Below, in pieces: positions 34,566-44,993 of a DNA stretch of 64,000 bases (its first letter is position 1; each line of letters starts with the position of its first letter). Source of the stretch: Planctomycetales bacterium (GTDB taxonomy: Bacteria; Planctomycetota; Planctomycetia; Pirellulales; Pirellulaceae); the NCBI GenBank assembly GCA_020427005.1, contig JAGQOY010000005.1:30657-94656 (forward strand), written 5' to 3'. Below the pieces are notes generated by a model that worked only from the letters and a program-made list of their open reading frames with translations, did not search any database and had not been told where the DNA came from. The translations under genes were made by a program, and so were the position numbers.

Positions 34566-35897
34566 TCAAGCGGTTGCTGATACCGTGTCTCGAGGCCAGA
34601 GAACTAAAAAGGCTAACAGCCCTAGCATTGGTGCCCAGCCCAAACCAGCCAAGATGACATCGTACGAACCCGTGCTATCGACGACTATCCCAAAAACCTT
34701 TTGGGTAGGTGCGGAGGCCAACCAACCAACGAACGACAGCAAACCGGTTACACGGCCCATGCTGGTTGTAGAAATCTCTTGGGTAAATGAATAGTAACAC
34801 GGAAAGACTCCCAGCGTGCCCGCTGCCACACATAGTAAGACGGCCATTAGCAGCCAGCCTTGCGGAAGCATGGCAGCCATCGTTGTAAATCCGGCAAGCA
34901 CCGAGCAGCCTAAAAAGGTAAGCACTCGAGAACGGTGAACGGTTGCACCTCGGCGAATTAGCCACAGGCCAAAAACTCCTGCCAAGATGCAGCCCACGTC
35001 AGTGGCTATGTAGTAGACGGAAATAAAGTAAAGAGTCTGTGCTTCCGAGTATCCTCGGCCCTGCTGCAGGAATTTTGGTAGCCAAGCGCGCACCAACTGC
35101 CACGATGTGTTGATGGAAATCACCATGATTACCAAAGCCCAGAAGCGTCGGTCCACAAGTAAGTCTTTGAGCCAGCGCAGTGGCTCGTCGCTCTGAGGGC
35201 TGACATTTGCACTAGAAGTGATTTGAGATTCTTGACTAGCCGCTGATTCTTGAGAATCCTCGGAGAGCTGGTTTCCTGTTTGTAGATCCGTGCGGCGTAT
35301 GACCAGGAGCCACAATCCGACCCACATTAGTCCTGTGGCGCCAATAACTAAAAATGGTAATCGCCATGCATTCTCATCTACGCTGTCGCCTACCATCCAG
35401 CGAATGATTATGGGAGTAACGATGGCTCCCAGCGAAGCACCACTTTGAAGGATGCTGTTTCCCATGACACGCTGTCCACTTGCCATGATGGACTGGGTGA
35501 CAATCAGGGCACAGGGCCAGTGGCCGGATTCAAAGAATCCCAATAGGCCACGGCAGACAAGCATGGAGTGGTAGCCGTTGGTAATTCCAGTGGCAAATCC
35601 CACGCCTGACCACGCCAACAGGACAAACGGGTACAACCACCGCACCGAAAGCCGATCGGCAAGGAATCCAAAGAAGAGTGATCCGAAGGCAAAAGCGACT
35701 CCAAAGACGAATTCCATGTCTCCGTATTGTTCGTTAGTAAGTTCGAAGGCATCCGTAATTCGGACAGACAAATTGGACAGGGTTTGTCGGTCCATGTAGT
35801 TGATCATGGTGGCCAGTAGCAACAGGCAGCTCACCCACCACTGCCAGGAACTCGGATGGGGACGTGTATGCATAGATCGATGCCTATTGGGATTCAT
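34566..35897 (-). CDS. MFS transporter, anion:cation symporter-like
   Basis: This is a 443-residue major facilitator with twelve transmembrane helices and a central cytoplasmic loop rich in Ser, Glu and Gln (about 200-240). The helix 1 region LLATMINYMDRQTLS and the loop 2-3 GFLADRLSVRW are typical of the ACS family (hexuronate/glucarate type, ExuT-like). It probably takes up an organic acid or sugar acid across the inner membrane. The neighbour on the plus strand, divergently transcribed, is a creatininase-family amidohydrolase, so a shared catabolic role is possible but unproven. Confidence 0.88.
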   Translation of the reverse strand: MNPNRHRSMHTRPHPSSWQWWVSCLLLLATMINYMDRQTLSNLSVRITDAFELTNEQYGDMEFVFGVAFAFGSLFFGFLADRLSVRWLYPFVLLAWSGVGFATGITNGYHSMLVCRGLLGFFESGHWPCALIVTQSIMASGQRVMGNSILQSGASLGAIVTPIIIRWMVGDSVDENAWRLPFLVIGATGLMWVGLWLLVIRRTDLQTGNQLSEDSQESAASQESQITSSANVSPQSDEPLRWLKDLLVDRRFWALVIMVISINTSWQLVRAWLPKFLQQGRGYSEAQTLYFISVYYIATDVGCILAGVFGLWLIRRGATVHRSRVLTFLGCSVLAGFTTMAAMLPQGWLLMAVLLCVAAGTLGVFPCYYSFTQEISTTSMGRVTGLLSFVGWLASAPTQKVFGIVVDSTGSYDVILAGLGWAPMLGLLAFLVLWPRDTVSATA

Positions 35898-36062
35898 AGA
35901 GGTGCATTGCCTACATGACCATATCTTCTACAGGTAGCTAACGCACCATGATAGCTTCTGAAAACTGGCATGTATGCTATCGAGAGGCCCAAGATCCTGA
36001 TAAGTTCATGGTCGGTTCGTGAACTGGTTGTGGCTTGTCGTTGCTCATTGCGAGTGTTGACC

Positions 36063-36821
36063 ATGTTGCTTTCTGAATTATCGTGGCCGGCTGTCGAGCG
36101 GCTTACCAAAGATCTACCTGTCCTCATCCCCGTCGCAGCCATGGAACAGCATGGTCATCATTTACCACTATTCACGGATAGTTTGCTGCTCGGAGAAATT
36201 GTGAGTCGAGTCGACCAAGGGTGCCAACAGAACGTACTCGTAACTCCCCTAATGTGGTACGGTAATTCAGATCATCATATGGACTTTTCCGGCACACTGT
36301 CGTGTTCTCCTCGAGCATACCTGGACCTCTTGACCAGCCTAGTGAATAACCTGTTGGTGCATGGCTTCAAACGTATACTGTTACTCAACGGGCATGGTGG
36401 TAACGATGTGCCCGGCAAGCAGGCCATCTTCGAAGTTCGGCAGGCAAACCGAAATCGGCAAGACCTACTGCTACTGTTTACCACCTACTGGTCACTAGGG
36501 ACTCAGCCCTGGGTCGATATGCCAAGCATTGTTCAGCGTGAAATGGGACACGCTTGCGAATGGGAGACTTCGATGATTCTACGTATAAGGCCGGATCTGG
36601 TTGGCGATTTTCAACGCGCACAGACGGTCGAACCAGGAAATGCGTTCTTACCTGCCAGTCGAGCGTGGATCACCAAAGAGCTCTCTGCTGTTGGGCATAT
36701 AGGGAGTCCTCAATTAGCTTCGGCGGAAAAGGGAGAGCATCTGTTTACAGCATTTACTCGAGACGTTACGTCGTTGGTCAATCGAATGAACGATTGGGAT
36801 GGTCAATCTTGGGAGGGATAA
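36063..36821 (+). CDS. Creatininase-family metal-dependent amidohydrolase
   Basis: This is a 252-residue hydrolase of the creatininase superfamily. The metal ligands follow the family pattern in MEQHGHHLPLFTDS (Glu28, His30, Asp39); NSDHHMDF, NGHGGND and MGHACEWETS supply the other conserved blocks. The ATG at 36063 is taken because the longer frame (from 35970) adds unlikely residues. Substrates of relatives include creatinine, formylaminopyrimidines and pterin-like amides; this one cannot be assigned. It overlaps nothing and is followed 43 bases later by a TAT-like exported protein. Confidence 0.88.
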   Translation: MLLSELSWPAVERLTKDLPVLIPVAAMEQHGHHLPLFTDSLLLGEIVSRVDQGCQQNVLVTPLMWYGNSDHHMDFSGTLSCSPRAYLDLLTSLVNNLLVHGFKRILLLNGHGGNDVPGKQAIFEVRQANRNRQDLLLLFTTYWSLGTQPWVDMPSIVQREMGHACEWETSMILRIRPDLVGDFQRAQTVEPGNAFLPASRAWITKELSAVGHIGSPQLASAEKGEHLFTAFTRDVTSLVNRMNDWDGQSWEG

Positions 36822-36864
36822 GCAGGGGACGTCAAACCTGAGTGAAATAATGGGGAACATCGAA

Positions 36865-38124
36865 ATGAAAAAATATCAGCTTAATCGTCGACAGTTTTCG
36901 TATGCTCTGGCGGGGTCCATGAGTTTAATGTCATCGGCCCGAGCCGCCAATGCAAAAAAGAAAATTGCATTCTTGGGAACCGAGGTCTATCAACATTCAC
37001 ATGCTCAGCATTTTCTGGATCGATTCTCGATTGGTTTTTCGATGGGCGGTCGCTGGCATGAACCGGAAGTTGAAATTGCAGCAGTTTATATCGACCAGCA
37101 TTCAGACCGTGATCTGGCAGAAAAGCGGATTGCCAAGTACGGCTTGAAGTCAGCTCCATCGATCGCTGAAGCGCTTACACTGGGTACTTCAAATTTGGCA
37201 GTTGACGGTGTCGTTGTCATTGGCGAGCATGGTAGTTACCCAAAAACAGATCGTGGGCAAACTCGCTATCCGCGGTACGAGTGGTTCCAGGAAATCGTCA
37301 AAATCTTCGAGCACAGCGGGCGTTCGGTGCCGGTCTTTAATGACAAGCATCTGTCGACCTCCTGGGGGGAATGTCGAGAAATGGTACGGGATGCGAAAAG
37401 ATTGGAGTTTCCGTTTTATGCGGGATCTTCTCTGCCCGTAACGTGGCGTCTTCCAGCATTGGAGCTCCCCTACGATACAGCGCTAAAGGAAAGCGTTTGC
37501 GTGGCATACGGAGGTGTTGATAGCTACGATTTTCATGCTTTGGAGACTGCACAGTGCATGTCGGAACGACGAGTTGGAGGAGAGGTGGGAATTCGCTCAG
37601 TGCTGGCAGCTAAAGATGATCATTTGTGGCAGGAGCTGTTGCGTCGCGACGTGACGAGCCAATTGTTTGTGTCTGCACTCAGTCGCAGTCATAGCTTACC
37701 AGTTGAGACCGGTTATCCAACTGACCGTGTAACCATTGATTGGGCTAGAGAAGCTTTGACATCGATTACTGGATACTTTATCGAACATTTGGATGGTTTT
37801 CGGACCACCATTTTTCTAACAAATATCAGCGATTTCAATTATGCCGGAATGCTATCCGATGGTGAGATTATCGGCTGTCAAATGATGTTGCCCATGCCGG
37901 GACGCAACGCAACTACGGCGGATTTCTTTAATCCATTGTCGGCACACGTCGAATCCATGATTGTTCATGGTAAAACGAATTACCCCATAGAACGAACACT
38001 GCTTACTTCGGGCATGGTAATTGGCGGTGTTGAGTCCTTGTACTTGGGAGAAAAACCGTTCCTAACAGATGACATGGCGGTTCCGTATCACGCTCCTCGG
38101 GAATCCATGTTTTGGTCGATATGA
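36865..38124 (+). CDS. Exported hypothetical protein with Rossmann-like start
   Basis: This is a 419-residue protein. From the ATG at 36865 the N-terminus has a twin-arginine-like signal (NRRQFSYALAGSMSLMSSA). The mature part opens with KKKIAFLGTEVYQHSH, which resembles a Gfo/Idh-type nucleotide-binding strand but lacks the GxGxxG loop. A later EHGSYPKTDRGQTRYPRYEW motif is striking for conserved-looking acidic and aromatic residues. I do not recognise a characterised family. It may work with the creatininase-like gene upstream and the transporter at 34.6 kb. Confidence 0.7.
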   Translation: MKKYQLNRRQFSYALAGSMSLMSSARAANAKKKIAFLGTEVYQHSHAQHFLDRFSIGFSMGGRWHEPEVEIAAVYIDQHSDRDLAEKRIAKYGLKSAPSIAEALTLGTSNLAVDGVVVIGEHGSYPKTDRGQTRYPRYEWFQEIVKIFEHSGRSVPVFNDKHLSTSWGECREMVRDAKRLEFPFYAGSSLPVTWRLPALELPYDTALKESVCVAYGGVDSYDFHALETAQCMSERRVGGEVGIRSVLAAKDDHLWQELLRRDVTSQLFVSALSRSHSLPVETGYPTDRVTIDWAREALTSITGYFIEHLDGFRTTIFLTNISDFNYAGMLSDGEIIGCQMMLPMPGRNATTADFFNPLSAHVESMIVHGKTNYPIERTLLTSGMVIGGVESLYLGEKPFLTDDMAVPYHAPRESMFWSI

Positions 38125-38312
38125 GGGCTAACAAAAACTCGACGTTGGCGTTTAGAAGGAATGTCCAGCGAATGCAATAGGACTCGCAGACAGTGCATGC
38201 CTTGAAAGTGTTTGTATTGTTTCGGTTTGTGGCGGCAGTTTGCACAGCAACCCGATTTCTTAATATGCTGGCAAGAGTGCGAGGAACTCGTTTCAATTGG
38301 CTCATTCAGGTT

Positions 38313-41300
38313 CTAATTTTTGAACTGCACGCCAAGAGTTACCAATGAATTGAAGCGATCCACCGAATCGCGCATAGTCCAGGCCAAACCACGAAGTAAC
38401 AGGATTCGAAACAGGGGATCGTCGAATGTCCACGAGTAGTGACCCGGTATCGAAACAAATACCCGTCCCCGGCGGGCTTGCATGGTCCAATATTGTGGAT
38501 GCTCTGCGTCTTCCTCATTGGCTCGGGCTAACACGTCGATGCGTCGTGAATCACCCAATAGGGCCCAATAGGTTTCGTCATAAAACTGAACTCGATCAAA
38601 ATTACGTGCGATCGGATGATTGACAGCTGGATCAAAACCAAGCTCAATGGGTCCGTGGCGGTATCTTGTCAATCGGCTGTCGGAAGCTAGACCAATGCGT
38701 TTTGCGAACTCCGGGGCTTCTGGTCCGGCCTCGATTGCCCAATGGATATAAACCAGACCACCCCCGCGTTCTAAAAACTCTTCTATTTGTTTGGCACGGA
38801 TTGCCGTCCAGCTACCACGCTGAAAGAAAATCAGCGCATCGGCCGTTGCCATTTGTTTTTCCGTGGGCCACTCCATGGCAGTGTCAATTTCCAAGCCTTC
38901 AGCGGCAGGAAGCAGTTGGCCCCAACTCTTTAGCCAAGCAGGATAGTCGTGTTCGCCGGGACCATGGTCTTTAGCACCTGCAACTAGTATGACTTTGCGC
39001 GGTGTTAAATCTTCTATCGGCGTTTCAGTACTGCCAGCTAAGGCATTGATTACTTCTTGTCGATCTCGCAATGGCGGAGACGGAATTTTGGCATCAGTTG
39101 GCATGCGGGGCGATGGGAGGAGAAGAAATGTCAGCAGGTCAGCAGTTCGATCCTCTCCCAGTTTTTCTAGCGTCCCGACGGGCATAATGGATAGTGGGCT
39201 TGGTTTAAGGGTTTCAATTTCCTCCCTTGGTATGCTAAGAAGTTTACCGTCTTGGTCCGCCACAGTTAGCACGTCGCCGCTACCCGAGATTACGCCGCTA
39301 AGTGCTTGCCCATCCTTAGTCAAAACCTGATGAGTAATATAGTCAGGGTTGATAGCGAAACTGGGTTGCAAAATGTCGCGTTTAACGGACGCATAGTCGC
39401 GATGTACTAAATTCGAAAGGTCTGGTCCCACCGTGGCTCCCTGCCCGTTTACTTGATGGCACTTACTACAGCCAGTTTCCGAACGGAAGAACTCCCGCCG
39501 ACCGCGTCCCCAATTGCCCGATGCCAATTCGGGAATATGACGAGGCGCATCGTCTGAAGACAATTCTCGCGATGCCCAAGGTAACACAAATCGATGTAAT
39601 GGGATCGGACCGGTCTGTCGAGAATTGTCTTTGAATCGCACTTCGTATTGGGCACTTAACCAATTGTTCTCCACCGCCAGGGCTGGCCCCGTCTCCAGTT
39701 CCAGTTGCAGATCGTGTAGATCGGAACTGTCAGTGGGAATCTCAAATGAAACCGAATGTTTGTCATTCTCTGAGGTTTGGCTTGAGATGGATTGGTCATT
39801 GAGAGTTACGTGAAAAGGAAGTTTCGATTCAAGTACGAGCTTCGCGGACTGAATGAAATCGTCTAGCGCTGGTGCGTAGTCCAATTGCGAATTCGGTTGC
39901 ACCGCAGGTTTAAGCCACCCCAATAGGTTCAATTGCAAATCTAACTGCAGACGACCGTTGATTCGAAGTAAGTCTCGAATCGCTCGCGCTTTCTCTGGTG
40001 TAACGAATTGCTGACATGCAATCATATCCAAATGTGGCAAGACACTGGTCCAAATGGGTGAACCTGGCACGCTGGACTGCCATTTGGCAACAACACCAGT
40101 GGGCCAATACGCCAGGTCCAACGACGGATGCTGGCCATCTTCGGCAGTATCGACTCGGCCTAGGCCGTCGATTCTCAAGGCATAGCCAACGAAACCTGAT
40201 TGTGGTGCAGTGGTGAGGACCAATGAGCGCAGATCCGGTTTTATTGCCAGCGAATAAATTGGTAGGCGATAACGCGGCACGGATTGTTGAAACTGAGTAA
40301 CAGCATAGCCTGGGCGAATGGATTCAAAACGGTCACCTGCGGAAACGAATTCGCCATAGCTAATGCTTATTCGGTTCTTAAGGTCGGTCAACTGATTTGG
40401 GTCCAAGGGGCGACTAAAATCGACCACCAATTCATTAGGGGACCGCAATTCGACAGCCACCGGTTGCACAGCTTCCGGTTCACTGTAATGAATCCGATAA
40501 ATGGTTCCGGGACCGCTTGGGCCCGTACCCCAATCTGGGCCTCCGCTATGGCAGGCTACTAATAGGTCGCCTGATGGAGTAATGCAACAATCCACGGTCA
40601 ACATTCCCAGGCAGCCAATAAGGTTATTCTGTGCAACGTAGTTGCCATGGGAATCACGAACTAGTCTCGTCCGATAGAGTTTGCCTCTAGATTCTCCGCA
40701 TACAAATAAATCTCCTTTCCAAGCTGCCGGACCAAAGGTCTTGTCTCCGGACGGGGCAGGGCGATTGAAAGTCATACCGCAGGTGGACTGATGTTGAGGG
40801 CCATAGTCAAACGTGCTTGGCATATCGAAAACGGCAGGCAAATGTCGCGGATGCCGAGGGGGGAAACCGTAGTGTTTGCCAGGCTGAATATGCAGCAATT
40901 CGTCAAATGGATTCCCGTTGGGGAGCCACGTTGCCCCTTCTTGATCTGATATGAAAAGTTCTCCATGTTGATCAAACTCCATGCCGATGGGAAACCTTAC
41001 GCCAGTGCATAGCGTTGATCGCTGCTCCAAGGACGTGGAAATTACCTGGATTGTGCCCCGTTCGCTGTGCAGGTCAAATGCAGATTGCCCTTGTTCATTC
41101 AGCAGATAGGCATTGTTATAGGCTGCTGTTCCCAATCCAAAATAGATATTTCCCGTAGCGTCGATGGCGATGCCAACTGCATCCACGTTTTGAGGAATTT
41201 CCTGCCACCCGGAAGCTATCACTTCTTCGGCATCCGCTCGGTCATCGCCGTCATCATCAATAATTGCAGATACTTTTCCCTTGGATGCCACCACTACTCC

Positions 41301-42476
41301 CCAGGTTTTTCCAGGGGAATAGTTATCCCGTCTAACAAGCAATTTGTGACCTTCGGGAATGATGGCCATGCCAATGGGACCTCGCAAGGCGGCGCGATTA
41401 TTGAAAAATTGGTTTGTAGTATCTTCACGGCCGTCACCATCGGAGTCCCAGGCGATCCACATATTGCCGTCGTAACCGAGTGTGATGAGTTTTCCGTCGT
41501 TGCGATATCGCAAGTTGTTTTGATTGGTAAGGTTAAGAGGTAGTGTGTCTACAGTGAATCCAGGCACCAGCATCTGCACGGCGGGCAAATTCTCTACAAC
41601 CAGAAGTCGTTCACGATGTTCTGCTTGCTCTAAGGCTGCAGCTTGTCGTTGGAACTCGGCGGCCAATTTTTGGTGTTTGGTTTCCAGGAACAAGTCTAAC
41701 GCTTGAGATTCTTGAGAGGTAAGCGCTCGGTCATATATGATTACATCGGCAATGTCACCGTGAAAAAAACCTTGAGCGCGCTGAGGACCTGTACCATTTT
41801 CATAATGCCTGGCACCAATTGTTAACTCATCGCCTATCGACCTAGTTGCTGTAGCTGGGCGTGAGTCCTGGGGTTTGCCATTGACGATTAAGTGCACTTG
41901 GTCGGCAGACCGTACGACCTGGACACGCTGCAAGGTACCGAAAGGCTGGTAGCCTGAAAGCAGGTTTCGTGCGCCTCCGAATCCGGCTCCCTCCACGTTG
42001 ATATCAGTCAACTGAAGACTAGCACCGGAGTTCTGATCAATGTTAAATCCAGTTTGATAGTCGCGCCCATCCCTTTTATTCCAAGCTAATGGACCACGGA
42101 AATTACCGTTATTGGAGCGTGGGGCAAATACGATACACACAGTGAAGTCGTCGAATTCTTGTTCCCAATTGGAATTCAGCAAATGATCATCTTGGCCATC
42201 GAAGCGCACTAGTGCTTGGTCTAGTACCGTAATCAATTGAGGTCGCGCCGAACTATGATCCTGTGACACTCGAGTCTGGGAAGAAACGGCATGGTTTGTC
42301 CAAACTGCGACGCGTGGTGGGGCGGCGGTGTCGCCAGGTTCCAACTCTATGCCATGCGTTGCGTCTAACCATAGCACTAGACCCGATGGAGGTAGTTCTT
42401 GTGCACTGGCAAGGTTACAAAGAATCCAGCTGAAATACCCAAAGGCCGTTATCAGGTGATATGGAAAAAGCTTCAT
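38313..42476 (-). CDS. Giant secreted fusion protein: LamG, dehydrogenase-like propeller, cytochrome c, ThuA
   Basis: This is a protein of about 1,388 residues, of a type seen in planctomycetes and other PVC bacteria. The ATG at 42476 starts a signal peptide (FGYFSWILCNLASAQ). In order: a concanavalin/LamG-like domain (about 30-240), a beta-propeller like PVC glucose/sorbosone dehydrogenases (about 290-700), a further beta-rich region, a cytochrome c motif CSKCH within GCSKCHQVNGQG (near 1060-1090), and a C-terminal ThuA-like domain (KVILVAGAKDHGPGEHDYP near 1170 and FYDETYWALLGD near 1310). The likely role is extracellular carbohydrate binding or oxidation with electron passage to heme c. 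The heme ligation and ThuA assignment are read from motifs. Confidence 0.85.
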   Translation of the reverse strand: MKLFPYHLITAFGYFSWILCNLASAQELPPSGLVLWLDATHGIELEPGDTAAPPRVAVWTNHAVSSQTRVSQDHSSARPQLITVLDQALVRFDGQDDHLLNSNWEQEFDDFTVCIVFAPRSNNGNFRGPLAWNKRDGRDYQTGFNIDQNSGASLQLTDINVEGAGFGGARNLLSGYQPFGTLQRVQVVRSADQVHLIVNGKPQDSRPATATRSIGDELTIGARHYENGTGPQRAQGFFHGDIADVIIYDRALTSQESQALDLFLETKHQKLAAEFQRQAAALEQAEHRERLLVVENLPAVQMLVPGFTVDTLPLNLTNQNNLRYRNDGKLITLGYDGNMWIAWDSDGDGREDTTNQFFNNRAALRGPIGMAIIPEGHKLLVRRDNYSPGKTWGVVVASKGKVSAIIDDDGDDRADAEEVIASGWQEIPQNVDAVGIAIDATGNIYFGLGTAAYNNAYLLNEQGQSAFDLHSERGTIQVISTSLEQRSTLCTGVRFPIGMEFDQHGELFISDQEGATWLPNGNPFDELLHIQPGKHYGFPPRHPRHLPAVFDMPSTFDYGPQHQSTCGMTFNRPAPSGDKTFGPAAWKGDLFVCGESRGKLYRTRLVRDSHGNYVAQNNLIGCLGMLTVDCCITPSGDLLVACHSGGPDWGTGPSGPGTIYRIHYSEPEAVQPVAVELRSPNELVVDFSRPLDPNQLTDLKNRISISYGEFVSAGDRFESIRPGYAVTQFQQSVPRYRLPIYSLAIKPDLRSLVLTTAPQSGFVGYALRIDGLGRVDTAEDGQHPSLDLAYWPTGVVAKWQSSVPGSPIWTSVLPHLDMIACQQFVTPEKARAIRDLLRINGRLQLDLQLNLLGWLKPAVQPNSQLDYAPALDDFIQSAKLVLESKLPFHVTLNDQSISSQTSENDKHSVSFEIPTDSSDLHDLQLELETGPALAVENNWLSAQYEVRFKDNSRQTGPIPLHRFVLPWASRELSSDDAPRHIPELASGNWGRGRREFFRSETGCSKCHQVNGQGATVGPDLSNLVHRDYASVKRDILQPSFAINPDYITHQVLTKDGQALSGVISGSGDVLTVADQDGKLLSIPREEIETLKPSPLSIMPVGTLEKLGEDRTADLLTFLLLPSPRMPTDAKIPSPPLRDRQEVINALAGSTETPIEDLTPRKVILVAGAKDHGPGEHDYPAWLKSWGQLLPAAEGLEIDTAMEWPTEKQMATADALIFFQRGSWTAIRAKQIEEFLERGGGLVYIHWAIEAGPEAPEFAKRIGLASDSRLTRYRHGPIELGFDPAVNHPIARNFDRVQFYDETYWALLGDSRRIDVLARANEEDAEHPQYWTMQARRGRVFVSIPGHYSWTFDDPLFRILLLRGLAWTMRDSVDRFNSLVTLGVQFKN

Positions 42477-42604
42477 ATTCTGATCCCATCGGTGGCGGAG
42501 AAATATACTGAGTAATTCGACATGCAAGATTGTTCGTGTCCGGAACAGCCGCCGTGCTTGGGTGAGGCTTGTTTCGGAACTGAAGGGCTGAAGTCGTGGG
42601 AGTG

Positions 42605-44572
42605 TTAGCGCAGTCCGTCTGGCGTTATTTTCGATTTTCCAAATCCGTGACGGTATTCGGGTTTCCAGAGATAAGGTGGGAGCGTCAAGTTCCGAAAATA
42701 ATCGACTCGAGGCTGAGTCAGGCGGGTAACAGCAGCTTGAGTAGTTTCCCCATCCTTAAGAGAAAAATTGTCTGGAGACCCTACATGCAGTGAGTTGGAG
42801 TAAAGCGATTCGCTGCCCTGCGAGATTTCAACTTTGTGAGTCCAGGGCGTGTACGTCACGGTTTCTTTGGGGCCAGTTGGATTTCGGAACATCGGAGGAG
42901 GAATACCGAAACGCCCTTGCGTCGTGTAATAATCTTCCTGTTTTTGTTCTCCCCTATTCAAGCTTGCCGAAATCTGAATATTGGCCGAATTGCTGAGTGA
43001 CCAGCCAGCCTTCTGAATATTGGCTTCTAGGGCTTCGCGAACGCCTGATTCCAACGTTTTATCTCCACCTTGAATTTCCACGGTCAGTTTGACGGGTGTG
43101 CCTGGAATCACAGCATAAAGCTGAGCATTTGAGAGGTCACGCATTGCGGAACGGGCGTCGGGATGAGGTAGATGCACTGTGGATATCTGCGTCCCTTTTT
43201 CGCCCGGAAAGGTGGCGACAAGTAGATTGCCAAGCAGAGAATAATGCTGAGGAAATTCATAATTCCACAACGGGGTGCCAGCCTCAACATCGAAAAGCAG
43301 CCCATCAACTAATACATAGGCTCCCAGGCATCGAATGGCAGCGGCCCGTTCGTTGGCAATCGGGATAGTCTTAACAAGCTTTCCGTCTTGCAGAGAGTAG
43401 ATCTGAAGTTCGAATGGAACTTGCACCGCCAGCGACGATCCTTCGTGCGAAAAATCCATGGCTAAGACTTCTTTCTCGCAGTGGATGCAACCGACCTGTT
43501 TCATACTGAGAGTATCTAGAACTGCGACTGCACTACGCCCTGCGATCGCTATACGGTCTGTCCCATCACTAACTGCAATTGGTGCGGGTCCACCCAGGTT
43601 GCCCCGTGAAACCGGACGCACTGCTTTTTCGTCGTTTAAATCCCAGATTGTAACGTTGTGTTTTTGAGACACTGTTAACAGCCGATTATTGGGTAGGAAC
43701 TGGACGGATTGTAGCTCGTCCCAGGAGCCACCGCCGGCCTTAAATTCAAATACAGGGTGTACTCCGTCACGAGTGACTTGCATCATGATCAAGTCATTGC
43801 CTTTCCCAAAGCCTACGACTCGTACTGCAGCCAGTTGTGCACCGTTGGGACTGAGAGCTTTCAGTTGGTATGCGTCCTCAAATTTGGTAGGTGGCGACCC
43901 TTCACCTGACTCAAGTGAGACTACGGAATATTGTGAGTAATTGCCGTCTCGCCCCTGATGTTCAACATTGAGTACAGCTACGGGATTTCGTCCAGCAGTT
44001 TGAACATACCAACCGGCGAAGAAATTCTTTTGGATTTCGTTTCTGATATTTAAGTCAGGTACCTCAAGGATCTCGAGTGCGACCGGAGGAGTACCATCCC
44101 AATATGTTTTTTCAAAACTGAGAGGAATCGGTCGTGTGGCGCGATCCTGGACCTGGCGAACAGGAATGCTCGTGTCGACGGCTTTAGTATCCAGGGCGAC
44201 TGGATCTGGTACAGAATTCGAAGTCTGGTCTCCGATCTCCCTGAAAGGGTTTTCAGGAGAGGGTCCTCCTCCCATTGCAGCTTCGACTTCTAGGAAGCTC
44301 TTTACGAACGCTTGATCGCTTTCACTCAGCTTATTCAGCTCAATTTTCAACTCTCGTCCTTGATTAGTCTTTATCTGAACTTCTTTGGGATCCGCTAATG
44401 ATAAGGCTCCCTGGATTTTGAATTTTCCTGTCGAATCAGTCCATTCTCGAGGTTTACCGAACCCCGCGGTGGCTCCTTCGGGGCGTCCTCCATTGGCAGT
44501 TTGTGACATGGAAAACGTCGTGAGCAAAACGTACAGTACGATTGCTAGTCCGTAGTTGAATCGCCCCTGCAT
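42605..44572 (-). CDS. Secreted SHD1-domain protein with WD40-like propeller
   Basis: This is a protein of about 655 residues. From the ATG at 44572 it has a signal peptide (GLAIVLYVLLTTFSMSQ). Residues about 45-100 match the planctomycete SHD1 (SLA1 homology) domain, with EWTDSTGKFKIQGAL, VQIKTNQGRELKI and LSESDQAFV. The middle part has WD40/TolB-like repeats (FLPNNRLLTVSQKHNVTIWDL, cited in part). The C-terminal 150 residues are unassigned. A longer frame from 44656 adds 28 less likely residues. Function unknown; presumably a surface or periplasmic interaction protein. It follows the giant fusion gene's upstream side, both on the minus strand. Confidence 0.8.
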   Translation of the reverse strand: MQGRFNYGLAIVLYVLLTTFSMSQTANGGRPEGATAGFGKPREWTDSTGKFKIQGALSLADPKEVQIKTNQGRELKIELNKLSESDQAFVKSFLEVEAAMGGGPSPENPFREIGDQTSNSVPDPVALDTKAVDTSIPVRQVQDRATRPIPLSFEKTYWDGTPPVALEILEVPDLNIRNEIQKNFFAGWYVQTAGRNPVAVLNVEHQGRDGNYSQYSVVSLESGEGSPPTKFEDAYQLKALSPNGAQLAAVRVVGFGKGNDLIMMQVTRDGVHPVFEFKAGGGSWDELQSVQFLPNNRLLTVSQKHNVTIWDLNDEKAVRPVSRGNLGGPAPIAVSDGTDRIAIAGRSAVAVLDTLSMKQVGCIHCEKEVLAMDFSHEGSSLAVQVPFELQIYSLQDGKLVKTIPIANERAAAIRCLGAYVLVDGLLFDVEAGTPLWNYEFPQHYSLLGNLLVATFPGEKGTQISTVHLPHPDARSAMRDLSNAQLYAVIPGTPVKLTVEIQGGDKTLESGVREALEANIQKAGWSLSNSANIQISASLNRGEQKQEDYYTTQGRFGIPPPMFRNPTGPKETVTYTPWTHKVEISQGSESLYSNSLHVGSPDNFSLKDGETTQAAVTRLTQPRVDYFRNLTLPPYLWKPEYRHGFGKSKITPDGLR

Positions 44573-44993
44573 GTAGGGCAGGCGAACTAGAGTGAAATAC
44601 ACGAGTTTCGGAGATATGGGTACCAATTTTGATTTGTTGATCATCAAGGTGTTCATCCCACCACGAATTTGAGTGTGATCGATTAGCCTGTTAGCCTGGG
44701 AAACGGTTCATTGTATCCATAATAACTGCCTCACAATGTGTCGGGAGATTACTCAATTTCAAAAGTTACGCATGATTGGGCAAGGCTGCCAATTCCAATC
44801 CGCGGCTCATTGAAATGAAAAGGGAGTCTGTAGTAGCCGGTTCCAAGCCCCTCAAAGATCGAAACTTTTTAACAGGGCGACTAACACTTACAAGTTTGCG
44901 ATCGGATTAGCGTTACAATACTGGGTGAGGCAATATCTATATGCCAGACTGTAATTTCACATCTTAGATAGCAGAAAAGTTGGGGAGTCCCTT
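44573..44993. other. Divergent intergenic region
   Basis: No gene is supported here. The region separates the minus-strand SHD1 protein from the plus-strand oxidoreductase and must hold promoters for both. A TACAAT hexamer at 44914-44919 could be a -10 element for the oxidoreductase, but no well-spaced -35 partner is clear. Confidence 0.35.

Noticed and set aside
41067..41543. Plus-strand 158-residue frame inside the giant fusion gene
   Set aside because: Antisense to a strongly supported coding region; typical shadow frame.
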